A stretch of DNA of 64,000 nucleotides from Treponema pectinovorum (lineage in GTDB: Bacteria > Spirochaetota > Spirochaetia > Treponematales > Treponemataceae): positions 1 to 64,000 of the forward strand of contig NZ_UFQO01000007.1 of the NCBI RefSeq assembly GCF_900497595.1, written 5' to 3'. A program made the position numbers and the translations under genes. This document shows, piece after piece, positions 1-7,449 of the stretch; position 1 is the first letter of the stretch; the number at the start of each line of letters is the position of its first letter. The notes under the pieces are model-generated. The model ran no database searches, was not told the DNA's origin, and was given only the letters and a program-made list of their open reading frames with translations.

Positions 1-257
1 AAGTGTAGGAATTGTTTAGTAGCTTGTACGATTTATAAGATATAAAAGTTTGATTTTTTTGTAGATTTTCCTAATATTTTTCCATTTGTATCAAACTAGA
101 TAATTTGTTGATTTTTATTCTCAAATTACTCCATCTTATTATTTATAATATGTCTATTTCTGTAAAATACGGACTGTTATTAAATTCCATGGATTAGTCG
201 ACATTAAATTGTAGGTCGCACATCCATGTGCGACCGTGCGGTGTAGGCCCTCTATCC
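1..257. other. AT-rich non-coding edge with one hairpin
   Basis: I see no gene here. The first 200 bases are very AT-rich without a convincing reading frame. At 214-235 there is a perfect inverted repeat (GGTCGCACAT / ATGTGCGACC) around a CC centre, giving a loop that reads CCATCCATG, the complement of the GGATG loop seen in the hairpin cluster near 3.6 kb. The GC-rich repeat described next follows directly. Confidence 0.5.
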
Positions 258-376
258 GCCTGCGAGCTTACAGCGGCAAGGATTGGAGGGGCGGCGGAGC
301 CGTTGGCGACTTGGCGCCAATGTAGCGATAGCGGAACCCCGCAAAGCCTGGTTTTTGCGAATGCAAAAAGCCGCCC
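258..376 (+). repeat. GC-rich dispersed repeat, copy A
   Basis: A GC-rich block of about 120 bases in an otherwise AT-rich gap. It begins GCCTGCGAGC, continues with GCGGCAAGGATTGGAG and GGCGGCGGAGCCG, passes through AGCGATAGCGGAACCCCGC and ends with TTTTTGCGAATGCAAAAAGC and CGCCC. The same start and end recur in reverse at 3461-3585 and forward at 28587-28699. No reading frame is supported. The function is unknown; the sharply different base composition suggests a mobile or selfish intergenic repeat. Confidence 0.7.
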
Positions 377-399
377 TGTTTTTCTTGTATTTTAGGCAT

Positions 400-449
400 A
401 AAAAATGCACCTTTTAGAATTAGATTTTTGTCTAACACAAAAGGTGCAT
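400..449 (-). terminator. Rho-independent terminator of the P-loop protein gene
   Basis: Reading the minus strand, ATGCACCTTTTGTGTTAG pairs with CTAATTCTAAAAGGTGCAT, followed by a run of T. It lies about 35 bases beyond the stop codon of the gene at 484-1158, so it most likely ends the EF-G / P-loop transcript. Confidence 0.8.
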
Positions 450-483
450 GTCTTATACTTTTTGTTTTGTTATTTTACATCGT

Positions 484-1158
484 CTATTTTGAAATAAGAA
501 GTGTTTTTGAATCGAGCTTTAGATTTGTTTCTACGTTTTTCTTGTCGCCAAGTTTTAGAACATCTACGGCTACACTTGTGCCTGTTTGATTCAAGTTTAC
601 AACTGCGTCAAAGTATTTTTCGAGGTTCTGTGGTACAACATCAGAAAGTTTTGTGCCTTCTGCTGTTGCCGAGCCCCAAATTGTTACTTTTTCTGTTTTT
701 GCATAATCTGCTACGGCCTTTACATCGTTTTCTGAAACTTTTGAAAAATCGATTCCGTCCATAACTACGCCTTTTACTGCGATTCCTGCGGAAGCAAGCG
801 CTTTGAGCGTATTTACAACCTTTTCGACAGTGAAGTTATCAAGAGAAAAGTTCAAGATTGTGCGTTTTGAAACAACTTCTGTTTTGAGTTCTGCACTGTT
901 TCCTGCGGATTTTTTTGCGATTTCTGCAAAAATTCCATCGTACCAGGAAATTACATTTGAAGAATGAAGGTCAAATGTTACGTGAACAAGCTGTTCATCT
1001 TTCAAAAGTGTATCCATTCCAAACTGAACAAGTACAGATGTTTTTCCTAAACCTTTTTTAGAAGTTACAAGACCAAGTCCGCCTTCTTTTAGACCGCCCT
1101 CTGTGGCAGCGTCAAAAAGACGAACCGGGCTTTTATTATAAAGATCCTGCTTTACCAT
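484..1158 (-). CDS. RecA-like P-loop protein (conserved, function unknown)
   Basis: A soluble 224-residue protein. The N-terminal part has a nucleotide-binding-like loop SKKGLGKTS near residues 33-41, preceded by LGLVT and followed by a helix. Further on, VKGVVMDGIDF (about residues 129-139) looks like a Walker B strand, so the fold resembles a single RecA/AAA ATPase core. The first position of the loop is Ser rather than Gly/Ala, so ATP binding is inferred. I chose the second ATG because AAGGAG directly abuts the first one and sits six bases before the second. It follows EF-G by 19 bases and is probably co-transcribed with it. I do not recognise a named family. Confidence 0.75.
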   Translation of the reverse strand: MVKQDLYNKSPVRLFDAATEGGLKEGGLGLVTSKKGLGKTSVLVQFGMDTLLKDEQLVHVTFDLHSSNVISWYDGIFAEIAKKSAGNSAELKTEVVSKRTILNFSLDNFTVEKVVNTLKALASAGIAVKGVVMDGIDFSKVSENDVKAVADYAKTEKVTIWGSATAEGTKLSDVVPQNLEKYFDAVVNLNQTGTSVAVDVLKLGDKKNVETNLKLDSKTLLISK

Positions 1159-1177
1159 ATTCATCTCCTTGACGCAA

Positions 1178-3262
1178 TTAAGCGTTCTTTCTTGACTCTT
1201 TGTAATTTTTAATCAATTCGTCTGCTACAGCGTTAGGAAGTTTGCCATACTTTAAGAATTCCATTGTAAATTCTGCTTTTCCTTGTGTTGAAGAACGAAG
1301 GATTGTAGAGAATCCAAACATTTCTGAAAGTGGCACTTCTGCGTTTACTGTTGACATATTGTTTTCGTCTGTGGATTCAAGAATTACACCACGGCGCTGG
1401 TTTATAAGACCAAACATGCTTCCTTGGAATTCTGTTGGGCCTTCAATTGAAACTTTCATTATAGGCTCAAGAATTACAGGCTTTGCTTTTTCGTAACCTT
1501 CGCGGAAAGCACCAATCGCTGCTGTCTGGAATGCGATGTCCGAAGAGTCTACTGGGTGATACTGACCGTCGTTGATTGTAATTTTTACGCCAACAACTGG
1601 AGCACCAATTAAAGAACCTTTTTCCATTGCACGCTTGAATCCCTTGTCGCAAGAAGGAATGTATTCGTTAGGAATTGCTCCTCCCTTGATTGCGTCAACA
1701 AATTCGTAATCTTTTTCTGCAAGCGGTTCCATAAAACCTGCAACGCGTCCGTACTGACCAGAACCACCAGTCTGCTTTTTGTGAGTGTAATTGAAGTCTG
1801 CGCGTGCTTGAATTGACTCTCTATATGCAACCTTTGGAGGTGTTACTTCAACTTCGCATTTGTATTCGCGTTTCATGCGTTCAACATATACTGCAAGGTG
1901 AAGTTCACCCATTCCCTTGATGATTGTTTCGTTTGATTCAGGATCAAGTTCTGTTTGGAAAGTAGGGTCTTCTTTTGTAAAGCGGTTAAGAGCTTTCGCA
2001 AAGTTTGCTGCCATAGATTTATCTTTTGGCTTAATAGCCTGCGAGATAACTGGGCGAGGAACAAACATAGAAGTCATTGCAACATTAATTCCTTCTGCGC
2101 AGAAAGTATCTCCTGATGCACAATCTACACCAAAGAGTGCACAGATGTCTCCAGGTTCTGCTGCGCTTATATCTTCCATTGCTGCGGAATTCATACGAAC
2201 TAAGCGACCAACCTTAAATCTTTTTCTGGTGCGTACGTTTGTAAGTTCAATTCCTTTTGGAATGCGTCCCTGATATACGCGGATATATGTCAACTGTCCA
2301 AACTGACCATCATCAAGTTTAAATGCGAGTGCAACAGCTGGTTTATCTGGAACATTGAAAAGTTCAACCTGTTCTTCGTTTTTGTCGAGATCCAAAGCAA
2401 AGTTGTGAACTTCGGTTGGGTTAGGCAAGTAGCGGATTACACCGTCGAGAAGTGGCTGAATTCCCTTGTTTGCATGAGCAGAACCACAGAATACGCCTAC
2501 AAACTGTTCAGCAAGAGTTCCCTTGCGGATTGCAGTGATGAGCTCTTCTTCTGTTGGCTCAGAACCTTCAAGAACTTTTTCCATCAAAGCGTCATCAAAG
2601 TTTGCAGCTTCTTCCAACAACTCCTGATGGTAGCGAGCAGCGTCATCTTTTAGGTGAGCAGGAATTTCTGCATAGCGTACAGATTCTCCGTTTTCTCCGT
2701 CAAAATAGATAGCCTTCATACCAACGAGGTCTACAACGCCCTCCAATTTATCTTCAAGACCAATAGGAAGTTCAACCATGTGTGCGTTTAATGCGAGTTT
2801 ATCTCTCAACTGTCCACATACACGGATCGGATTTGCACCTTGGCGGTCACATTTGTTTACAAAAGCAACACGAGGTACATGATAGCGCTTTAACTGGCGG
2901 TCTACTGTAATAGACTGTGACTGAACACCAGCAACCGCACACAAAATCATAATAGCACCGTCAAGTACGCGCAGAGAGCGTTCAACTTCAACTGTAAAGT
3001 CTACGTGACCTGGAGTGTCAATCAAGTTGATTGTAGTATCTTTCCATTCTACCTGAGTCGCTGCTGACTGGATTGTGATACCGCGTTCGCGTTCCAGTTC
3101 CATGTTATCCATCACAGCACCAACACCGTCTTTACCACGAACTTCATGAATTGCATGAATCTTGTTACAGAAGAACAGGATGCGTTCAGAAGTTGTTGTC
3201 TTACCTGAGTCAATGTGGGCACTGATACCGATATTACGTACTTTAGTAATATCAAAAGCCAT
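1178..3262 (-). CDS. fusA: Elongation factor G, mitochondrial EFG1-like (spdEFG) type
   Basis: A 694-residue translational GTPase that drives tRNA-mRNA translocation on the ribosome. The GTP-binding motifs are AHIDSGKT (15-22), RERGITIQ (58-65), DTPGHVDF (82-89) and NKCD (136-139); domains II to V follow to a normal EF-G length. The long N-terminal stretch around [14 protein letters not shown] and [12 protein letters not shown] resembles mitochondrial EFG1, as is known for the spirochaete-planctomycete EF-G group, rather than a typical bacterial FusA. The start is the ATG seven bases after AGAGG; the upstream in-frame TTG would overlap the ribosome binding site. These organisms often carry a second EF-G, so this may be the translocation-specialised paralogue. 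It leads the operon with the P-loop gene. Confidence 0.93.
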   Translation of the reverse strand: MAFDITKVRNIGISAHIDSGKTTTSERILFFCNKIHAIHEVRGKDGVGAVMDNMELERERGITIQSAATQVEWKDTTINLIDTPGHVDFTVEVERSLRVLDGAIMILCAVAGVQSQSITVDRQLKRYHVPRVAFVNKCDRQGANPIRVCGQLRDKLALNAHMVELPIGLEDKLEGVVDLVGMKAIYFDGENGESVRYAEIPAHLKDDAARYHQELLEEAANFDDALMEKVLEGSEPTEEELITAIRKGTLAEQFVGVFCGSAHANKGIQPLLDGVIRYLPNPTEVHNFALDLDKNEEQVELFNVPDKPAVALAFKLDDGQFGQLTYIRVYQGRIPKGIELTNVRTRKRFKVGRLVRMNSAAMEDISAAEPGDICALFGVDCASGDTFCAEGINVAMTSMFVPRPVISQAIKPKDKSMAANFAKALNRFTKEDPTFQTELDPESNETIIKGMGELHLAVYVERMKREYKCEVEVTPPKVAYRESIQARADFNYTHKKQTGGSGQYGRVAGFMEPLAEKDYEFVDAIKGGAIPNEYIPSCDKGFKRAMEKGSLIGAPVVGVKITINDGQYHPVDSSDIAFQTAAIGAFREGYEKAKPVILEPIMKVSIEGPTEFQGSMFGLINQRRGVILESTDENNMSTVNAEVPLSEMFGFSTILRSSTQGKAEFTMEFLKYGKLPNAVADELIKNYKESRKNA

Positions 3263-3460
3263 ATTGTTACCTCTCAAAAAAAAGTTTGCAAATTTAATTC
3301 CGCAGAAAAAGTCATCAAATATAATGATTTCAACATAACGGTAGATTAGACAATATACTTGAAAATCAACTCTTATTCAATGACCGCTCAAAAAATCAAA
3401 CTGAATTCTTCTATTTTGCTTTTGAGGCTATAACAAGTCAGAATTTTTTTATAGAAATTT

Positions 3461-3585
3461 GGGCAGCTTTTTGCTCCACTTGCGTTTCGCAAAAAACGGG
3501 CTTTGCGTGGTTCGCTAAGCGCTCATCGTCCTCGTCGCTACGCTCCTGCGGTCGACGGCTACGCCGCCACTCCAATCCCTGCCGC
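3461..3585 (-). repeat. GC-rich dispersed repeat, copy B
   Basis: The reverse complement of this block starts GCGGCAGGGATTGGAG, continues TGGCGGCGTAGCCG, and ends GCAAAAAGCTGCCC, closely matching copy A (27 of 30 bases over the first segment). The middle differs but keeps GTAGCGACG and GCGAACCACGCAAAGCC. It sits in the 600-base gap upstream of the EF-G gene on its promoter side. Confidence 0.7.
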
Positions 3586-3600
3586 ATCTTCGTAAACTGA

Positions 3601-3850
3601 AATTTGTCGCACAAGGAGATGCGACCTACAATCGATGTTGACAGTTTTGAAAAAACTGTCGTTTAAGAAAAAAACGGATGTTTTTCTTAAACAGCACACG
3701 GATGTGTACCTACAATAAATGTTGACAGTTTTCGAAAGAAAACTGTCCGTTTCAAGAAAACAAGGATGTTTTCTTGAGACAACAATCCCTTGCCGTAGGT
3801 AGCTCGCAGGCAAAATGCGGGGCTACAAGTAAACCCTTGCCGCATCGTCG
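3601..3850. repeat. Tandem cluster of hairpins with a GGAT-type loop
   Basis: Two direct copies of a 70-75 base unit (3626-3697 and 3710-3785) both start CCTACAAT and ATGTTGACAGTTTT. Each unit folds as two hairpins: 3641-3661 and 3662-3693 in the first, 3725-3748 and 3750-3781 in the second. The second hairpin of each has the loop CGGATG or AAGGATG while the stems differ by paired changes. Smaller hairpins flank them (GTCGCA/TGCGAC at 3607-3626, ACACGGATGTGT near 3697). At 3785-3813 a piece reading GCCTGCGAGCTACCTACGG on the minus strand matches the start of repeat copy A. No protein is supported here. Confidence 0.7.
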
Positions 3851-3859
3851 CACAGGATT

Positions 3860-5317
3860 TTAAACCTTTAAATTAAAACTGCATTTTAAGTAAGTCGAAA
3901 AATATTTTTTTTCTATTTTTAAACTTCCTCCAGCACTCAATGCTGCACGCTCTTTTTCGCTTCCTTTGCAGGTTGCTGAATACGAAGAAAAAACAGAAAG
4001 ATTCTTCGATTTTCCAAAATAAGATTTTGCAGAAAACGAATAAACTTGTCGTTCCTCGTGATTAAAATCATCTTCCTGGTAAAATTTACACGAAGATTTT
4101 ATAATCGTTTTGCAATATTTACGATTTTTTGACATATCAAGAGAAACCTCATAAAATTTTTGTGGGACGTTTGCTTTTTCCATCTCTGGCTTAAAAATCA
4201 AGATATTTGAAACTGAAAAGATTTGCGAAAGGGAAAATCTTTCTTTTTCATACAAAAATCCACCGCCCGCTTTAATCGGCTTTATTTCATATATCTTGCT
4301 TGTGCCTGCAATCTTACGCGTTTGACAAAAAATTGCTCCCAATTTAACAGAAGATTTTTCGTTTAAAATTAAAAATTGTGAATTTACAAAAAATTGTTCG
4401 CAAGTTTTTACTATTGACGACGAAGCTGTAATGAGAGGAACTTGCTCTGGAAAATCCTTTGCAGTTGGAATCAAAAAATATCCTGCATCTAGCAAAAAAG
4501 GTCCAAAAAAACTTCGTTCTTTTAAATAAAACCACATCGAATTTTTATCATAAGGACTTTGGTGCAGACCTATAAAAGAATTCACTTTAAAATATGGGGA
4601 AGAAAAATTGCTTTCAAAAGAAGTTGCATAATAAAAATCGCGTTTAAAATTCAATTTGTGTTTTGTAAGATAAGATGAATTATTTTCTAAATAAAAACCT
4701 GCAAATGTAATATTGCTTTGAATATACACGTGTTTAGAAAAATTAAAACGAGTTCCACTGCTAAAAAACGCATTTTTTTCTTTATCAAAAGCGCCTTGCA
4801 AAATAAACGGAACTTTTGTTTTAGAAAAATCCGCTTCAAAAAAAAGCGATAAAGGCTTTTTTGCAGAATTGAGCGACGGAAGATAAGGTGAAATTCCGCT
4901 CGAAAAATAAAAATTTCTTGTAAATGGTGAAGAAGGCAAATTTGCAACTGGATTTTTAAGTCTTGAAATACTTCTTGTTATGCCCAAATTACCAACTGCA
5001 AAATTGAGAGGAACGCTCTCTTTAAAAAGTTTTATGCTTAACGCTGAACGAGGCTCAGAAAAAAGTGAACAAAAATCCTTCTGGCAGGCATAATCTTTTA
5101 TCACCGAAAAATCATTTTTTTGGAATGGAAGAATTGAGGACAATTCTAAATTTTCATTTTTAGCAAAGATTCCTATTGAGCCAACAAAGGTGGGATTTTT
5201 TCCCTCTGCAAACGCGAAGTTTCCGTAGGTTTTTAACTCTGGATGCAAAAAAAATGGCTCACCAAAAAGGTAAGCCGTTGCTATAAGATATAGCGCAGTT
5301 AACATAAATCTTTTCAT
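3860..5317 (-). CDS. Secreted, probable outer-membrane beta-barrel protein
   Basis: A 485-residue protein with a clear Sec signal (MKRF, then MLTALYLIATAYLFG, cleavage near residue 20). The rest has alternating polar/aromatic strands ending in SFNLKV, compatible with a treponemal outer-membrane barrel. Phe, Ser and Lys are abundant, and there are several Cys residues, which is unusual for a barrel. I recognise no named family. The ATG at 5317 is preferred over the in-frame TTG one codon earlier; no good ribosome binding site is visible. It lies 40 bases downstream of the SPOR-domain gene on the same strand, so they may be co-transcribed and both act at the envelope. Confidence 0.7.
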   Translation of the reverse strand: MKRFMLTALYLIATAYLFGEPFFLHPELKTYGNFAFAEGKNPTFVGSIGIFAKNENLELSSILPFQKNDFSVIKDYACQKDFCSLFSEPRSALSIKLFKESVPLNFAVGNLGITRSISRLKNPVANLPSSPFTRNFYFSSGISPYLPSLNSAKKPLSLFFEADFSKTKVPFILQGAFDKEKNAFFSSGTRFNFSKHVYIQSNITFAGFYLENNSSYLTKHKLNFKRDFYYATSFESNFSSPYFKVNSFIGLHQSPYDKNSMWFYLKERSFFGPFLLDAGYFLIPTAKDFPEQVPLITASSSIVKTCEQFFVNSQFLILNEKSSVKLGAIFCQTRKIAGTSKIYEIKPIKAGGGFLYEKERFSLSQIFSVSNILIFKPEMEKANVPQKFYEVSLDMSKNRKYCKTIIKSSCKFYQEDDFNHEERQVYSFSAKSYFGKSKNLSVFSSYSATCKGSEKERAALSAGGSLKIEKKYFSTYLKCSFNLKV

Positions 5318-5357
5318 CAATTTATATATTGCGCTAAAAGAGCGAATTTTACAGTTT

Positions 5358-6212
5358 TTAGTTTTTTACCACATAACTTTTTGTCTTTGCAAATTCGTCG
5401 GTTGCCAGAATTCTTTTTTGCCAATATTCCGCTTCGCTTTTTGTCGTGTAAGGACCTGCTCTAACTCTAAAGAACAGTTTTCCTTTTGAATCTTTATATG
5501 TAAAAACTTCGTTTTGAATTTTTATTTTGTCGAGTATTGAGCGCGCTTCGTCAGCGGATTTTTTCGCTTCGTATGAACCAACTTGAATCCAGTAAGTTTC
5601 AACCGTTTGACTTTGCACAGTTTTTTCTGTTTTTGTAATTTTTTTGTTTTCGTTCTTTTTTGCAGTTGAAGTGCTCTTTTGTGCTGATTTTACAACTTTT
5701 TGCTGTTCCTGCGTTTTTGGCTGTGGCGCATAATACGAATCTGGCGAAGTTTTTTGATTTGTTTGTGCCTTGTTTGAAATTTGATTTTCTTCAACTTCGT
5801 TCATTCGGTTTGCGGTGTAGTCATTTTTTGGAAGCAGCGTAGAATCCTGTGGCGGATTTGACTTTAAACTGTTCAAATCAATCGTTGTTGTAGAGCCTGT
5901 TCCGTAAACCAAAGTGTTGTCAGAAATTACAGTTACGTTTTCAACTTTTAACGGAGAAGAGTTGTTTTGGTTATTCCCTTTGTCTTCGGAATTTACCTGT
6001 TCGGACGGCTGAGTTTGTGCATTTGTAGACGGTAAAATTTCTATCGGCGAAACATCTGCCGTTTTTGGCGCATTAACCCAACTTTCTGAAATATCGTAAA
6101 GGTTTTGCTCGCTCTTGCTTTTTTGAGAGGAAAGGATAAGTGCGCCTCCCATTACTACGAGCAAAAATACTCCAGCAGCGGCAACAATCCATAAAATTCT
6201 TTTTTGTTCCAT
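5358..6212 (-). CDS. SPOR-domain membrane protein
   Basis: A 284-residue envelope protein. Residues 6-27 form one transmembrane helix after a short charged N-terminus. Residues 30-200 are a low-complexity, Ser/Thr/Asn/Gln/Lys-rich linker. The last 80 residues, from YWIQVGSYEAKKSADEAR to the C-terminus with FRVRAGPYTTKSEAE, are a SPOR domain. In the family this domain binds peptidoglycan glycan strands lacking stem peptides, typically at division sites, so a role in cell division or wall remodelling is likely. The layout (cytoplasmic stub, membrane helix, periplasmic linker, SPOR) is the classic FtsN/DedD-like arrangement, but orthology with FtsN is not shown. Confidence 0.88.
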   Translation of the reverse strand: MEQKRILWIVAAAGVFLLVVMGGALILSSQKSKSEQNLYDISESWVNAPKTADVSPIEILPSTNAQTQPSEQVNSEDKGNNQNNSSPLKVENVTVISDNTLVYGTGSTTTIDLNSLKSNPPQDSTLLPKNDYTANRMNEVEENQISNKAQTNQKTSPDSYYAPQPKTQEQQKVVKSAQKSTSTAKKNENKKITKTEKTVQSQTVETYWIQVGSYEAKKSADEARSILDKIKIQNEVFTYKDSKGKLFFRVRAGPYTTKSEAEYWQKRILATDEFAKTKSYVVKN

Positions 6213-6389
6213 AAGTAAAAACCTCTATGAAAATCGGTGGATTATAAGATTCAGACTTTCATACCTATGATTTCTTATCGGAAATAAATAAAATTTGTTT
6301 AGAAAAAAATAGAAAGAGAAAATCATTTTTTACAGGATTCAATTTTTTATAGAATTGCGAATGTTGACTTTCAGTTTTTATAGAAAATT

Positions 6390-6746
6390 TTATTCTTTTT
6401 TTGTAAAGCTTAGAAAACTCAAAGCGTCGTTTTTATTTTCGCCGTTTTTGTAAGTTGCATTCCATTGCGGAAATTGTGTATAAACGCATATTTCTACAGT
6501 TGCATTTGGACTTATCGTTATTGAATTGCTATAGGAATTTTAGTTTTGGATTGTCATATAGTTTTAGCGTTATGGAATTTCCTTGAGAAAGAGAATATTC
6601 GCTGTCGCTGTAGCCTAAAATAGAAAAATGCGCTTCATAACTTGAATTATTGGTTATCGAAAAATCGTGTTCAAAAAATAGTTACAACCTGTTAAACTCA
6701 TTAAAATTGAAAACAAAAAGGCTGTAAAAAATCTTGTATTTTTCAT
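6390..6746 (-). pseudogene. Small lipoprotein gene broken by two frameshifts
   Basis: The minus strand starts an ATG at 6746 coding a lipoprotein signal: MKNTRFFTAFLFSILMSL then the lipobox LTGC-N. The frame stops after 29 residues, but the next frame continues with EHDFSITNNSSYEAHFSILG and on to LKLYDNPKLKF. A third frame then carries SNSITISPNATVEICVYTQF and ends at 6390 (SFTKKE, stop). Joined, this gives a lipoprotein of about 118 residues. I recognise no family. It fills most of the 630-base gap between the SPOR gene and coaE. A sequencing error cannot be excluded for either indel. Confidence 0.7.
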
Positions 6747-6843
6747 AAAATCCTCAATATCTTATAAAAGTTTAAAATTCAAAAATGGAATAGGATAAAC
6801 TTCAATTTTTCCCTTTCCTTCTTTATTATCCGAAAATCTATCA

Positions 6844-7449
6844 CTAATTTTTTATAAAAACAATTTGTTTGCCAGTTTTTTGATATTCCAAAAGTACCTG
6901 CCTTTGTGCACGGAATCTTTTTAAAATCTGTGCGATTGAAATTTTATCCCGTAATACTGCTCTCCAAAGCCTTTTTAAAAACGAGGCTCTAACGAAAAAA
7001 ATCTTTTCGCAAAGGGCGAGTAGTTCTGGCGTTTTATACAGAAGAGCTGCATTCAATATCAATTTTTTGTCGGAATTTTTATTGATAAAGTCTTTTGTCG
7101 CCTTTATGACTTTTGGATATACAAGATTTTCCTGCTTTTGAATGAGAGTTTTATCAGAAAAAATTAATTTACCTAACGCACGCCTGTCTAAACTGCCGTC
7201 TTTTGAAAGCAAATCTATTCCTGCGCTTTTTGCATCTAAACTAAAAGCGTCCAATATTTTTTTTTCATTCCTTTTTATAACAGTGTGAACGCAAACATCT
7301 AAATCAAAAGAAACGCAACCAAAATTCTTTTCCATCGCGTTTGATATGAAATTTTTGCCTGCCGCCATCTGCCCTGTAACGCACGCAATTTTAAAGTCCA
7401 AATCTTGCTCTGTTAATTGAGCGAATTTTTTACTCTTTTTTAAATTCAA
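6844..7449 (-). CDS. coaE: Dephospho-CoA kinase
   Basis: About 201 residues, the size of CoaE, which phosphorylates dephospho-CoA at the 3' ribose hydroxyl in the last step of coenzyme A synthesis. The N-terminal P-loop region reads CVTGQMAAGKNF, then FDLDVCVH matches the family's conserved Asp segment, and RRALGKLIFSD and the LLYKTPEL segment match later family blocks. Position 8 of the P-loop is Asn where Ser or Thr is normal, which is odd for a kinase. The likely start is a TTG at 7449 with GGGGAG seven bases upstream; it overlaps the polA stop codon (TTGA), implying translational coupling. The upstream in-frame TTG at 7464 lies before that ribosome binding site. Confidence 0.82.
   Translation of the reverse strand: MNLKKSKKFAQLTEQDLDFKIACVTGQMAAGKNFISNAMEKNFGCVSFDLDVCVHTVIKRNEKKILDAFSLDAKSAGIDLLSKDGSLDRRALGKLIFSDKTLIQKQENLVYPKVIKATKDFINKNSDKKLILNAALLYKTPELLALCEKIFFVRASFLKRLWRAVLRDKISIAQILKRFRAQRQVLLEYQKTGKQIVFIKN

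Noticed and set aside
501-764. Plus-strand open frame opposite the P-loop protein gene
   Set aside because: Antisense shadow of a gene with a clear ribosome binding site and terminator on the other strand.
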